A stretch of 64,000 bases of DNA from Ooceraea biroi (GCF_003672135.1 NC_039514.1:14931787-14995786); one strand, 5' to 3'. Positions 24,412-37,038 are shown, counted from the stretch's first letter. A program made the numbers and translations. The notes: a model not told the origin generated them from the sequence alone.

Positions 24412-25266
24412 TTAGGAATCATGCTTAACTTTCGGTATAGGCTCCTCGGCGAGATATCTTCTTTTCGGCGACCATGAAGGTGGTCTAGGCAATTTAGGTC
24501 GCGGTACCGAGCTCGATTGTTTGCGAGCTCTGTCGCGGGTCGGGGATCTTCGTCGTTGGCGTCGTTGGCCTTTGGCTGCGGTCGATTTGTTGCCGGTTGC
24601 CTTTTTCTTGCTGTTTCTCTTTCTCTTCTTTGTCTCTGTATTCCTCCTGGCGATATTGCGTTTCAAGTTTGCAGTTTGATGAAAGTTGGGATCAAACCTG
24701 TCGAAATAACATATATAGCAACTGCTCAATGGAACGAATCGACGAAGTCCTCGAGATAGTAAACCTGTCGCATTAAAATCTTTGATGTACAAAGTGACAT
24801 CAATTTTCATAACAAACTACATAACATAATAATGTTTCATTTTTAAATAATAATTTATGTACATGTATTATGTCCTTGAAAACAATATTGCATTTATATT
24901 GTTATTCATTCTTAGATGATATTCGTATTATTTTATAATCGCGAAGAACTTATCAAGAAATAATTGTATTGAAAGAAAAGTTTTCGCACACGGAGTTACA
25001 TGAGTTATACGAGTTTTGATAGTGGATTTTCCTCGAGGTTCTTGAGGTATCTCCCGGAAGAGGCACCTGAATTTGTTTCCCTTCTTAGCAAGTATACCGA
25101 AGTCCAGGCCGCGGCGTAAGGCGACGGCGACGTCTTTCTGAAGAGTTTTGCCGGCCACGATGTCATATTTGCTGCTGATGTGCGTCACAATCTCTTTCTG
25201 GGAAAAACCATCGGGTAGCTGCTCGGTACGGAGAAAGTCGTATACGAGGGCAGATCGGCGCACCAT
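24412..25266 (-). CDS. Linker-histone-like small basic protein (H15-type winged helix), two exons
   Basis: Exon 1 is 25266-25067 (200 nt, from ATG). A CAG|GTGCCT donor follows, and exon 2 is 24697-24412 after the acceptor TTATTTCGACAG. The phases match (2 nt plus 1 nt make Arg67), and the join gives 161 residues. Residues 5-70 resemble the H15 domain of histone H1: a short helix, then GFSQKEIVTHISSKY, then VALRRGLDFGILAKKGNKFRF, the typical last helix and wing. Residues 79-127 are very rich in Lys and Arg (KKRKRNSKKK, RRQRRR). Two SPxK/R-type motifs (SPTR at 118 and SPKR at 143) are known in H1 tails as minor-groove and CDK-phosphorylation sites. The likely role is DNA binding and chromatin compaction in the nucleus. 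A germline or sperm H1 variant is possible but not shown. It is shorter than canonical H1. The intron is 369 bp. Confidence 0.65.
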
Positions 25267-27523
25267 CCTTGTTAACGGCGTAACTTGTAACGAGGACTTA
25301 CACGATTTGCTACGGTCGAATACGTGATCAGTTAAATCATACTGTCAATCGAGAAAAAAGCCAAATGCCACAGCTCGCTAAAGGCTGAAGTTCGATGCAA
25401 TCTACGGAATGACAAGTTTGCGCATGCACACATGCCATATAACACATGCTATAGTATAAATAAAATAATATTTATTGTGTTATTACGATGTTTGCAGACA
25501 TTCTCCAAGTGATACTTCACGCCCATCAACCAGTTTATTATACAATATTATTAGTTGATTAGTTGAATAGAATTTCTCTCTCATCCACGCGCACTGAACT
25601 CACTCCAAACATGTATATATATTTTATATAAAATAACTTTATACATATAACATATATATAACGCATATATATACGTACACATATACAATGCATGTACGTA
25701 TTTGCATGTGATACATACATATGTACATATATCTTAAGATTCTGTTCCGATACTTGGAGCAGCCGGTTGTTTGCTGAGAGGGAAGCGGAGGGAGTTTAGG
25801 AGAGAGAGGTGCTTGGATTGGGTGGCTAGGGAATGGCTCAGGGGGTGGTTCTCTCGCGGGGAAGATCGAGGCCTAGGTCGGTCTAAAGGGAAAGAACGGT
25901 GACGAGGAGCGTGCAGAAACGGGAGGGTACGATCTCGGTATCTTGAAAGAGGAAATCCAGCTGGATGGCCGGCAACTCTGATTTCCGTCGGGAGTTTCGC
26001 CCTAGCAAGGCGAAGCAACCGAGGCGAAGCCGCCTTTAATCATTCGATTGCCGACGCTCCGCATCCTTCCTCCTGGCCACGGAAGCGGAGCCGATATCCA
26101 GAATACGGCAGGATACGCGCGCGCTGGCTGTTTGCTTATCATTCTGGCGATTGGACGTCGCGGAAAACAAACGGCGGATTAATTCGTGGCGTTTCGCCGC
26201 GAAGAGGATGACGATTTCCGGTATCAACGAGCGTTTATAGTGTCCACTGATTTTTGTGGAGTATCTTCGTCGGATGCGGCTTTTATGAAGGAAAACCTTA
26301 GCGCAGATGGTTATTTATATTCTAAATAATTGCATGCTCTGAGAGTATTTTTATATGCAGAACAAAATGCCAAAGATTGCTGTCTTTAATTTTCTTCTTT
26401 CGTTCTATTGGCTGAACGTTACATAGTAATGTTGAGAACAAAAAGAAACGATGACCTTATTGTATTAGCAGCACGAGTAAAATAAATTTGCGCAGATTGT
26501 TAAATATTAGGTCTAAATTATTACTTTCTGTCTCGTTGAGTAGTTCGTGAAGTTTTCTGCATGAAGTTGAAACATCGAGGATTTCTCTCAATTTTTCCGA
26601 GAAGTTCTTTCCAAGAAAATTGGTGCGGAAACATCGACTCCTTTTAAAAGGGTGCTATAACTGCACTCTATTTTCGTAATTAGGAATGCTGACAGTGTCG
26701 AGAAAGATAATTTAAATCTTTTAAAATATCTAGAAAACATTTTCAAACATAAAATAAAATAATATAGATTACATAATTAATTTTTATCTATAATTATGTA
26801 CTTCCACTCATTTTTTATTAATTCGTCATTTTTTATTAATGTAGTCTCTCCACTTTCAAAAACCATCGTACAAAAAATCTTTACTATTATTATTTGCTTG
26901 TTGTTAAAGAATATAGGAAATATATACAACGAAAAAGAGAAAAAGTAAATTATGCGGGTAATATACTTTATGTAAATGTACATACTTTATGTTTATGTAA
27001 AAAGTAAAATTCAGCTACAAATCCTATGATAATTACTAATTAGTGATATTATGTCATTGCATTTGGGATTGTTTTTCATACCAATAATCGCCGTGCTTTG
27101 ATTTTCCAGAGAACATCAATCGTCTGGATGAAATGCTGACAGTGACGGCTCGAGGAGCAATCCTTAAACGGGGTTGACCTCGAAACCTTGCCGGTTTGTC
27201 TTTCCTTTTCTTCCTCGCGGAGGGTGGGCCTCTCCTCCCGGGTTTCCCGGGTTTCTCCGTGCCTTTTTCCAATTGTGCCGCCCCCGTACCGTGACTGTCG
27301 GGTCCTCCAAGTCGCGGCAAGTGGATTATTGACGGCACGAAACAATGGCGTAGCTTTGTTCGACGCGCACTTCCGCGCCTAATATGTGTTCGACGCGCAA
27401 TGTACCCCTGTCTGTCCGTCAGTTTTGTGCGTCACGAGTGCCACCGGTTATAAGCCGAACGAGTGGCTCTTCGTGCTAGTTCGAGTCAAGCACCATACGG
27501 TACATCTGGCTGTCTGATCGGTG
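25267..27523. other. Noncoding stretch
   Basis: A TATA/TACA-rich low-complexity run at 25610-25735, a GC-richer block at 25740-26250, AT-rich 26690-27060, then CpG-rich to 27480. Overlapping open frames at 27054-27382 on both strands look like chance. Confidence 0.5.
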
Positions 27524-27529
27524 TTTATT
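27524..27529 (-). terminator. Polyadenylation signal AATAAA overlapping a stop codon
   Basis: On the minus strand TTTTAATAAAC contains both the TAA stop (27530-27528) and AATAAA (27529-27524). If real, the 3' untranslated region is only some tens of nucleotides. Confidence 0.3.
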
Positions 27530-27786
27530 AAAAATCATACGGAACCATCGCCTCGCGATCCGTCCAATCCAACATGCTAATATTAAAGTGCGTATCAATA
27601 AAATCAAACGACTTCTCTCCACCTAATTTATGCAAAAATAGTGAACGCAATGTTGTAATGCCACAGTGGACTGGTTTATGCTTTGAATTTAACAAAAAAC
27701 GAGCTACTTTTTCATCTAATTTGTGTAGATCTACGCAAAGAAGGTGTGAGCCGTAACGATTAAAGAGCAATATTCGTAATACACCA
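27528..27786 (-). CDS. Candidate terminal exon, product unknown
   Basis: A minus-strand acceptor (TTGCATGAACAAGTATTGATAG) ends at 27787. The next 259 nt are open in one frame (phase 2) for 85 codons, to a TAA that overlaps AATAAA. Codon use is varied and coding-like, with mixed Leu codons and few repeats. Segments include RILLFNRYGSHLL, DEKVARFLLNSKHK and MLDWTDREAMVPYDF. The middle alternates hydrophobic and charged residues as in a helical-repeat protein, but I cannot name a domain. The acceptor has a modest pyrimidine tract. Among the single exons here it looks one of the more gene-like. Confidence 0.35.
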
Positions 27787-28538
27787 CTATCAATACTTGT
27801 TCATGCAAAGCAAATGGCAGTCGACATACGGATGGGCGTTTATCCAACAATCGCGGCCAACTCCGAAACGAGAAGGTACACACACATACCTACACTCCTA
27901 CATGCAGGCACAAGAATGGAACGAAAGTCGATCGCTAAACTCCAAGTACATGAATCGCAAGTAAAATATATCATTTCGCTGTGGCGGAACCATTTGCCGA
28001 AAGAGTTGGAAGTTTAGCTCGGCGAGGAGTGTCGCTTCATTCCGAACGAGCGATGGGAGGAAGAAGCTTCCTGCGACGATTTTATTGGTCTTTCTTCAAA
28101 GAGGCAACAGCAGTAGCCGGTTCCCTCGGAAAGGCGAAGTAGTACAAAACGGAGCGACAGACGGTCGGGATGAGTTAATTTCCTATTTCTTTTCAAGTTT
28201 TGATTTTGGTACGGGAGAAATATAACCTTCGGTAACACAGTGATATTATGCGATTTTGTCCATCTCTTGAATATTCTTTATATTTCTCAGGAAAAAAGAT
28301 TCTTCTTTATTGCAGCTGCGTGAATGTGGAAAAGAAAAGAGTATTATTTATTTAATGGTAAGGAAACTTTTTATTAGCTTAGCTGTAAATGCGAGCAAAT
28401 AGAATCTAGTATACTCTTTGATAAATACTTTTTGTTAATTACAGAAATATTGTATTATGTATTTTATATTATATATTCCAAATTAATCCACAAATTTCAA
28501 ATGCTTCAAGAATTGCTTCTTCGCTAAATATTACTCAC
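27787..28538. other. Noncoding stretch
   Basis: A 67-codon plus-strand frame at 27814-28017 starts with ATG but contains a microsatellite-like ACACAC/TACA run and has no splice support. AT-rich from 28200. Nothing further. Confidence 0.4.
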
Positions 28539-28598
28539 GTGAAAGTCGTACGGCGTGTTTATCGGTACGAGAAGACAAATCATAAGAAGTGCGCTCAT
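28539..28598 (-). CDS. Candidate first coding exon with signal-peptide-like start
   Basis: On the minus strand an ATG at 28598 opens 20 codons (MSALLMICLLVPINTPYDFH) that run into a CAC|GTGAGT donor at 28538. The hydrophobic core SALLMICLLVPI looks like the start of a secreted protein. The frame is also open upstream to about 28778 with coding-like codons (for example GGCTIVDINGYQIEAS), so the exon may be internal and longer. No next exon was found in matching phase; the exon at 27786 needs phase 2 and this one ends in phase 0. Confidence 0.25.
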
Positions 28599-30946
28599 TC
28601 GTAAAAGAGAAATCTCTGTGACGATAAGAAACCGTGTGCCATTGGGATTGCACACTGGGGTTTGGCAGTGGCGAATTTTGCCCTGGAGGTCGTGATCCAA
28701 CGTGCAAACAACCCTATGGGCAGAGGCTTCGATTTGGTATCCGTTGATGTCGACTATCGTGCATCCCCCGAAGCGCAAAAGCGGTGCTCACTGTCGAAAT
28801 AAAATCAAAGTACGATGCACAACGTTTTTAACAGCTGCAAGCTTGTTTTTGCGAGGATTATTGTTGTCGACATATTTTTCTGGAAACGATGTTACATAAT
28901 AACAAGTACTATTGTATGACATATTGATATAACATACATAACATCTCTCTGTTTTAATGCTTTTATTTTTTAAACAATAATATTTCTAATTATGCGGTTA
29001 CTTTAGAGAGAAGAATTTAAATATCATAAGTTGTAAGTAAATTCCCAACAATCGATTTTCTGTTCTCGTGAAAATAAAATAAAATGCTCTAATAAGCTTA
29101 ATATTGTACAATAATAGTAACAACAAATTCATGGAGTCTCAATAAAATTCTTGTCTTGACAAGCAACATTGCAATATTCTCCACGCACACAAACTCAGAA
29201 ATTCTGCCAACTAATATCTTACGATCTAATTAACTAACTTCGCATGCCTTGCAACGCGGCATCACTTTATCTTCATTTTAGCCCGACAAAGTCTGCGAAA
29301 CGCATTTCCGAGCAACCGCGTAACCGGCAACACAGGGATGAAGTAAAACACCGTCTTATGCCGGCAAGGAAGTGACGCAGACGAATTTCGAATTAACGTG
29401 CTGGATGTTTGAGCACCGTGCCAGGAACCTCTCCAGGGGTTGCGAAAGCGAGGGGGTGGCTTGACAGTGGCTGGTGGCTCGGAGGGATTCAATATAATCG
29501 CGCAATAAAATTCACTTACAAGCTATAGCCGCGCAGCGTCCCCGTCACCCTTCGTAGCCCGGCTCCACCCTATGCTCTTCTGCCCCTACAACCCCGAAAA
29601 GCGGAGCTTTATCCCGCGTCGCAGCAAGCGCCATGAAGTATTGCTGTTGAGTTTCCAACTGAAATTCACGTCCGCTTCGTACGAGGGAAGTTTGATCAGA
29701 ACGTGGGTTTATGAAGTGGAACCTGCTTACGTCCGACAATCTTTTTGTGCTTTTTCAACCATTTCGTTAGGAAACGAAAGCCTTGAAAATTTTTTTAATT
29801 TTGTCCAACTTTTGCTTCAGTTTATTAAGAAAGATGATTTCTGTTAGTTTTATTTTATCGTAGAGATATTTAGTACATAATTATACTGTAATATAATTAA
29901 AATAATTATTATACAACAGATTTTTATATAATTTTAAACATAATACTATATTATACAACAATAACATGTTCTTTTCTAATTCTAATTTTTTTAATTTACA
30001 GTCTCATCTTACTATACTTGCACATTGAGATCTCCATTCGTTCTTGCTCCATTCGTTTTTGTATGTGCAACGCGCGATCGAAGATCGGAAAACATGTTCG
30101 CGGAAAACAATCGGTACGAAGACGCACAGCATCATGGCGATTATTCGACAGCGCAGCTTCGATGCCTTCCATTAAATCGCGCACTTTCGACGAAGTCGGC
30201 AATATATATGTGCCGGCCGATGAATACCAGCTGTTTGCATAGGTCCGAGGTGCGCCGACATGTGTAGAGGGATACGAAGAGGATGCCGACGTCGAGATCG
30301 GGGTGGAACCCGAATCCGGGGAACGAAAGAGAGGCAGAACGCACCACGGCGGGCCCCTATGTACACTCAGCTGCCGGCCGGTTTTTGCGCGAGATCGGGC
30401 CCCACCGTGAGTCCTGATGATACAAGGCAGGGCCTGCGTTTAATGATAATGCCTGCAATCGTATACCTCTTGGAAAATGCAGTTGGAACTTTCTCGAAAA
30501 TTTTTTCCCGATAAGTTGACAAAAGTGAAACGTAGATAAACTAACTGCGACTGCATTAGTAAAAGCAGAAAAAGATTTTGTGTTGATGTTTAATATCCAA
30601 AGAGTAACTTTTCCACATTAGAATAATAACTTTTTTATATCATGATGCAGAGTAAACTGTAATACAAAAGAGCCAAGCGTAAGATAATAAGAGATATCTT
30701 AAAAATTATTATAAAAGTATAAGGGATAAATGCTTCACAACTTGGTAAAAATTATAGTTTTACGGAAATTTAAATTAAAACGGGAACATGCAAAACTTAC
30801 CGCAATTTCACTAAATTAATGTGGTCAATTTGTCAATGTTAATAAGGTTTCACAAAGAAATAGAAATTGATCAACTAATCCTTAATTATTATATTAATCC
30901 TTTTACTGATTTTCTTTCTCTCAAAGTTCAAAGCCATTCGCTTCGG
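28599..30946. other. Mostly noncoding stretch
   Basis: AT-rich at 28900-29160, 29840-30000 and 30530-30940; GC-richer at 29300-29580 and 30060-30420. At 30002-30242 several frames on both strands are open at once, after a good acceptor at 30001. I could not choose between them and do not call an exon. Confidence 0.4.
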
Positions 30947-31396
30947 TCAACAATTGTCAGTCATACTGATTTTAAGGGAAAACCGAGTTTCATGGATTCT
31001 ACGCGAAACATTCTTCTTTTCTTTCCATTTCATTCCCGGTCGCGTAAGATGGCGGAACTCCCAAGAGACGCGAAAACTCGGCATCAGCGCATCGAGTCGA
31101 ATCATCCGGACGACGTAGTCGTCGAGTCGGTGGTTCTCGTCGGAAGGAGGTAGCACAAGCAGATGCCAAGAAGTGGGGTCCAGAATGCGAAGGCGAGCGT
31201 ACGCTTCGTCGAGCGTGAATTCGCGATATTGCCTTGAAACGCTACATAATTGCGGGAATTTGACATCATCGCGAATTTTACCTTCCACGTCAATTTGCGT
31301 CAGCATTTTATGATGGAACAATCCATTTTTAACTAAAGTTTGCAACAATTTTACCGCAGACTCTAGTTCTTCAATTCTCTCTGATATATGCACAAT
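30947..31396 (-). CDS. Candidate exon, possibly coiled-coil
   Basis: The minus-strand acceptor AACTACCACAG ends at 31397, and a frame stays open for 149 codons to TGA at 30947. The first 25 residues (SERIEELESAVKLLQTLVKNG) have heptad-like spacing. A GAAG|GTAAAA donor inside the frame at about 31278 would cut the exon to about 39 codons. The later part is GC-richer and could be intron. No domain is recognised. A plus-strand candidate exon lies 81 bp away in divergent orientation, and it is unlikely that both are real. Confidence 0.25.
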   Translation of the reverse strand: MVHISERIEELESAVKLLQTLVKNGLFHHKMLTQIDVEGKIRDDVKFPQLCSVSRQYREFTLDEAYARLRILDPTSWHLLVLPPSDENHRLDDYVVRMIRLDALMPSFRVSWEFRHLTRPGMKWKEKKNVSRRIHETRFSLKISMTDNC

Positions 31397-31477
31397 CTGT
31401 GGTAGTTAATTTATTAATACGCAATTATAACGTATTCCATTTTACTCATTTCGTTCCAAGTGTTTGTTCGCCAACAG

Positions 31478-31809
31478 GACACGCAAGCTTCCTCTTTAAA
31501 TTACCCGCATCGAAGGATCCACGCAGCGATTATCGCAATGAGAAGCAATGCTTCCTTCCCCCGAAACTGCCGGCTAAATTCACTGTGGTATTCAGCGACG
31601 AGATGCGACGTAATGCGCAAGCAGCCGTGACGGATTTATGGTATAGCTGCAGGACTTTTACAGAGGTGCAGGAAGTGCGCTCGGCGTGTGCGTTTGGTCC
31701 TGCGAGAGGAGCTAAAATGGAAATCCTCGCCGCTGGTTGGCTGGATCTGGCTCCGCCTTTCGTCCTTGCCCCGGGACGTACTACGTGTGTTACACTACGC
31801 GGTGTTTAA
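31478..31809 (+). CDS. Candidate terminal exon, product unknown
   Basis: The acceptor GTTTGTTCGCCAACAG ends at 31477 after a pyrimidine-rich stretch. The frame (phase 1) is open for 110 codons to TAA at 31807-31809. It contains FLFKLPASKDPRSDYRN and FTVVFSDEMRRNAQAAV. It is GC-rich, so chance is quite possible. No polyadenylation signal was seen nearby. Family unknown. Confidence 0.24.
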
Positions 31810-34800
31810 GCAGATACGTATACCTACTAGCGGTATGCTGCTGCGGACCCCATAATAGCGGGGGCCCCCTTTCTCCGGCGTCTCGTCGTCCTCTTTGCCA
31901 TTTTGGTAGCGGACCGGAATTCAGGCTCGCGCGCGTTATGGGTTTGCGTAGCGGTGTGTAATCCGCTGGTCTCGTAAGTTCGTAACGACAGGGATTACAC
32001 GCAGCCGAGAACCCGAAACGAATCGCCGCCATGTAGGTACCTACTTGGAACTTAATTCGAGCTCCGGTTAACAGAGCTTCGCAGGGGTCTAACGACGCTA
32101 TCTTAAATCCACGAGCTACAAAAAGTCAGACATCCGCGCTTCGTGGCCTCTGTTCCAGATTTCCAAGTCCTTAAATGTATTTATATTGACAAAATGTAGC
32201 TACAAAACGACTAATATTATAATAACAATCTAAAACATATATAGAAATATAAAAAGATATATTAAAAACATATTTGTTTTTTAAAGTTTAAATAAAATTT
32301 GTAAAACAGGAATCTTTGATAAAGAGGAATGTTTAATGCATCATCAGTGGATGAGCGTAATCCACATTCATTTTATGAAAATTTAATCGAGAATATCGAA
32401 AGCGTGTCAAGCATGATATACTATAAACGTTCAAGATTGAAGTTTCTTTTTATTAGAATTTGTGATTCTTAATGCGACATATAAATAATACACCTCTTCA
32501 AGGATACTGACACATACTATGTTTAGTTTTCTTGAAATTAAAACACGTACACATATGTGCACAATTATTGTAAAGCATCAATAGCCACCACAATAATACA
32601 AACGGGTGAACAGATCAAACGTAAAAAACGTAAAAAATATAAAATGAATAAAGCATAATCAAACACAAAATTAAATCATTGTTTTCTCACTTTAAAAAAG
32701 TCGTCCCTGAAGAGATAAATTCGATGTTAGATGTGTTGACTCTGCGGGATTAACGTAGCCGACATATTATTAGCGCATCGTGAATTAAACGCGCGTAACT
32801 TAAATTCTATCGCGCCACAAGCGGGGGTCACAATTTTCCGGACCATCGGACGATAACTTTTCGCACGAAACATACATACATTACGCGATCATTTTTATCA
32901 GGCGTATTTTCAAACGTGGCCGATGAGTTTCGTTTATACATACAACGTACGCAACGTATCCCGCTTAAATATTTATACACTCATTTTCCTGCGAGTAATT
33001 TACTCTGGTGATTGGTTCATACCGCAGTGTTATTCACTGCGATTAATGCCACGCGGGAATTATTCCCCGTAATATTTTCCTGTCAGAATTTAAGTGCCGG
33101 GAGTAACAAAATAAATCCGCCTCACGCGGACAACGTCGGGCTGTCGGCAAGGGCTGTCGTGTAAAGCGGAGGGGATGCGCTAATAACACGAAAAACCACG
33201 AGCGGACGTGCGAAAAGCGCGGCGACGATGGGGGTGAAGAGAGCCATTCATCTTGACATCGATCCCGCCGTCGTTTTCCTCTCTTTTAGTCGAGATGTCG
33301 AGATAATGCGGCTGTGATCGCCACGGTGTGCTCAATGAAACGGCACAATATTTGAACCACCCCGCGCTCGGCCGCGCGTCTCCGACCCCCTGCAGGCTAC
33401 GCTCCTCCATTGCTAGACAAATATGCTCCGAGTCAACATTCGCAGTACCGAATACAGCTACGTCTGATTGTGTTCTTTGCCGGAGAGACGAAGGGGAGGA
33501 AGGGTAAAAGAAAGATAGACGTTTCCGCCGTGTGCTGGTGTGCTGACATGTACTCTGCACATTGTCGATTCGGATATCACGACGAAATGATGACAGAAAG
33601 GTGTGTGTAATGAGGATTAAAGCGACGGAAGTCCTCGACATTCGTGGCGTCGACAAACGATGCCGTTTTAAACGGGCGAGTGAATTACAATTTTAATTTC
33701 TCTCGCTTGATTATTTAAGAAATCAATTAGAAATTGAACACAAGTGACAAGTTTGAAATTGGGGCACACAATTAAAGCGAAACATAAAAATGCGATATTT
33801 AAAGATCTATTTTTTATGATCGACGTGCATGATCGCTCGTTGAAAGAAAGAATATGAATATCGCTGACTTCACTCAACAATATGGTAATCTTCGTTCAGA
33901 TGACAAGATCGTGCCGGCGAAACGTCGTAAAAGCCAAACAGAAAACCACCCCGGCGGTCGTTTTGGAAATCAAGTTCCTTTGCCTTTGGCGCCCGAGTCC
34001 ACGGGGATCTAATTATCAGTTTGGGAACTTTCGAAATTAATAAAACTTCGTCTGCACGTTCGCTCCACCCTCTCGTTCCTATCCTCCTTACTCTTACCCG
34101 TTCTTGTTATATTACTCGCGGAAGTAAAACCGACATCCTTGGAGCGGAGGGTTCAAGGAAGAACCGTGGAGAACGAAGGACGCAGATTGGCGAGGGGGTT
34201 GGCTCCCCGGCGGAAAAGATGAACGAAAAGGGTAGACCGAAGGGACGACTGGAAATTCCACGGAAGCTAACGGGGGTTCTTCCTAAAGAGGGAGGATTCG
34301 CAAGGAACGCAAAAAAGAAGAGCGGACAGATTCAGAATTTACCAGTCTAATGCGACTGGAACTCCACCCACGACTCTCTGCGGAAGGAAAAGTTCGAGGG
34401 ATGTGCTTGCGTCAGGCTTTCAGAGGCATGAGCCCTGTCACTGCGTCCTCTTCCGGAAATTTCAGATAGATATATCTAGCCTCTTCATCACTATATTTCT
34501 ATCTCATGAAATTTATATAGAAACTCTTATTTCTGAGGAAACAGTATCTACATTTCACGCAATCAATCAACGCGAGTCGGCCATTTTAAATCGTAGACGC
34601 GTAATCTGTTTATGAAGGTTTCCGTTAAAAGCGCGCTCGTCCGAAATTCATTCATCGATGCTCAGGTGTGGGCACTCGGCCTTCCTTTTTTTTCGGAATG
34701 CTTCAAGTGATCGAAAACCAAAGTAACGTTACTGTAGCGATGACGTCGAGGGTCCTCGACCCGCCACGTGGGACGTCCGCCTCCTTCCGTTCTTCACTGC

Positions 34801-35393
34801 ACTCTGGGTCACGCACAACGCTCGCATACACGACCCACCAGAGTTCGGCACTCGAGAGCCCTGCAAGTAATTCGGTGTCACGCCAAGCTGCGGTTTTACA
34901 TCGAAACTGGAGTGTCCCATTGATACACTTCGGCCACCATTATGCCGTGCAGTGAGCGTCCCTCTATGTCCTGTCGATACGCGCAATTCCGTGTACTTTG
35001 CAATTTCGTCCGAGAGCGCCGCGCAATATTGTTACTGTTTCTGCACGTGTACACAGTTACACACCATACCCTCATATTTCGCAATCTTGTAAAAGCAACG
35101 AACGTTTTAATTTGCTTGCCGTATACGCGCTCGTCGATCTATATGCGTGTAACATCATTTTATTATAGCATAAAAATATTGTGTAAATAAAAATGTTACC
35201 GTGTTGCAATTAATTTCATTTTAAATAAGAAGCATGATCCGGTTTAAAAAATAATTAACATATGCATACGTAGTGCGAGACAAAACTTCCAACAGGAATA
35301 TCAATAATCTTCAATAAATAATAAATTCAATAAAAAGTGATGGTAAATGTTCAGATTAGGAGCGACTTCATCGATTTCAATGTCTGACATATA
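31810..35393. other. Noncoding stretch
   Basis: AT-rich at 32160-32700 and 35140-35390, CpG-rich at 31840-32150, 33120-33470 and 34720-35050. The 158-codon minus-strand frame at 33180-33656 has no splice or domain support. Nothing else stands out. Confidence 0.5.
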
Positions 35394-35685
35394 CAGGGTG
35401 GGGCAATAACTATTACCACCTTAAATATCTTCGAATTTATAAGGTCCAGAGGAAAATTTATGTAATCAAAATTATACGGTACGAAAGGGGCTAACATATG
35501 GCGATAATAATTTTTGTCCTGGTGGAGACGCTTCGAAGATATCAAAGTCACCTTCATTTTTTAATGGGTTCGGTATATTGTTTTTCCATAATTTCATAGA
35601 GGAGCTTAAAACAAGTACGGAACTCATGACACAAAATTATTGAACAAGATTAAATGTAAATGAAAACGATAAAAAATACATTTTT
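35394..35685 (+). repeat. Left terminal inverted repeat of the Tc1/mariner element
   Basis: Pairs with 37039-37333. It includes a stretch with ATCTTCGAA and the phrase GGAGCTTAAAACAAGTACGG, followed by the A/T-rich GATAAAAAATACAT. Confidence 0.88.
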
Positions 35686-35763
35686 ATGTTAAATGAAATT
35701 TACGTTTAAAAGATGTACGAAATGACGCTTTATTAGTATGTTTTGTCGGAATGTTTTGATTTT

Positions 35764-35990
35764 GACATTCCTCATAAATGAGGATCAACTTGTTCTTCAA
35801 ACGGATACATCGATGAAAATAAATAGTGACGTAAACTTATTTCAATGAAAACAAAGACCCTTTGAAGGCCATCTTAATAAGTTCACAGGATAAGATAAAC
35901 ATGAAAAGTAGTATCGATAGATAAGTCAATCGTGCAAGATGTATTCATTTGAAGAACAAGTCGACATGATCCTCATTTATGGAGAATGTC
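35764..35990. repeat. Internal inverted duplication of the transposase 5' end
   Basis: The sequence 35764-35810 is the reverse complement of 35939-35990, with a 6-nt gap and a few changes. The latter holds the start codon and the first 17 codons of the transposase. The arms are 128 nt apart, so the transcript leader could fold back onto the start codon region. Confidence 0.75.
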
Positions 35991-36979
35991 AAAACAATTC
36001 AGTGAGAGCGCAAAATTTATACGCTGAACGATATCCTAATCGCACTCAGCCTTCGCGTCGAACATTTAAAAATGTGTGTGATAAACTTAGCAAACCGGTA
36101 GCTTAAATACACGTAATAGTGAGCGTGAAAAGCGAAAAACTAATGAAGGGAATGAAATTAGAGTTCTCACAATGGTGGCTCAAAAGCCGCACATTAGTTT
36201 GCGACAAATTGAACGAGAATCTGGTATTAATCGGAGGAGCGTACTCCGCATCTTGCATCGTCACAAATTCCATCCATATCACCTCAGCCTTCACCAAGCA
36301 TTACATGGAATGGACTTTGTAAATCGTGTTGAATTTTGCCAATGGGCTCAACAACAGATTCGAATCAATGACTCATTTTTTGATACAGTGTTATTTACTG
36401 ATGAGGCAACATTTACTAATCACGGGAATGTTAATTTACATAATATGCATTTCTGGGCAGTGGAAAATCCTCATTGGCTGCGGCAGATTGAACACCAGAG
36501 ACAATGGTCTTTGAGTGTATGGTGTGGTATCATAGATAACAAAATTATTGGTCCTTATTTTATCGACGGACATCTAAATGGCAACAGCTACGCCAATTTT
36601 CTAGAGCATAACTTGGTTCATTTATTAGAATACCTGCCTTTAATCACACGACGAACAATGTGGTACTAGCATGATGAATACCCTGCTCATTTTTCATTAG
36701 TTGCGAGAAATAAACTTAATGAAAAATTTGCAAATCGCTGGATTGGACGTGGAGGTCCTGTAGGGTGGCCAGCTCGTTCACCAGACTTGATACCACTGGA
36801 TTTCTTTTTATGGGGAATCCTAAAAGACATGGTCTACACCTCAAATCATGCGACAACGGACCATTGAAGCCTGTGCGTCAATAGCTTCCGACGTTATTAG
36901 AAGAGCAAGCCAATCAGTGATCAGAAGAATCCAGTGTTGTATTGATAGTAATGGCCATCACTTCGAACACCTTTTATAA
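35939..36979 (+). pseudogene. Tc1/mariner-type transposase, broken
   Basis: The first frame starts at ATG 35939 (MYSFEEQVDMILIYGEC, with LYAERYPNRTQPSRRT). This matches the insect DUF4817-type helix-turn-helix region and stops at 36106. Reading continues in another frame from about 36106 (ERE.KRKTNEGNEIRVLTMV) through a second helix-turn-helix (SLRQIERESGINRRSVLRIL). The DDE catalytic domain follows: first Asp in FTDEATF, second Asp in HDEYPAH just after an in-frame TAG at 36667, third Asp in RSPDLIPLDFFLW. I count 36 residues between the second and third Asp. A further frameshift near 36843 leads into the C-terminus, ending at 36979. The second motif is HDEYPAH where HDGAPAH is usual, showing further decay. 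About 345 residues if intact, normal for the superfamily. Confidence 0.88.
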
Positions 36980-37038
36980 ACATTAATAATAAAATAAGAG
37001 ATAAAACGTCACGTAATAAAATAACATAGTTTCATTTA

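Noticed and set aside
30002..30242. Plus-strand terminal exon after a good acceptor at 30001
   Set aside because: At least three frames on two strands are open across the same stretch. I could not prefer one, so no exon was called.
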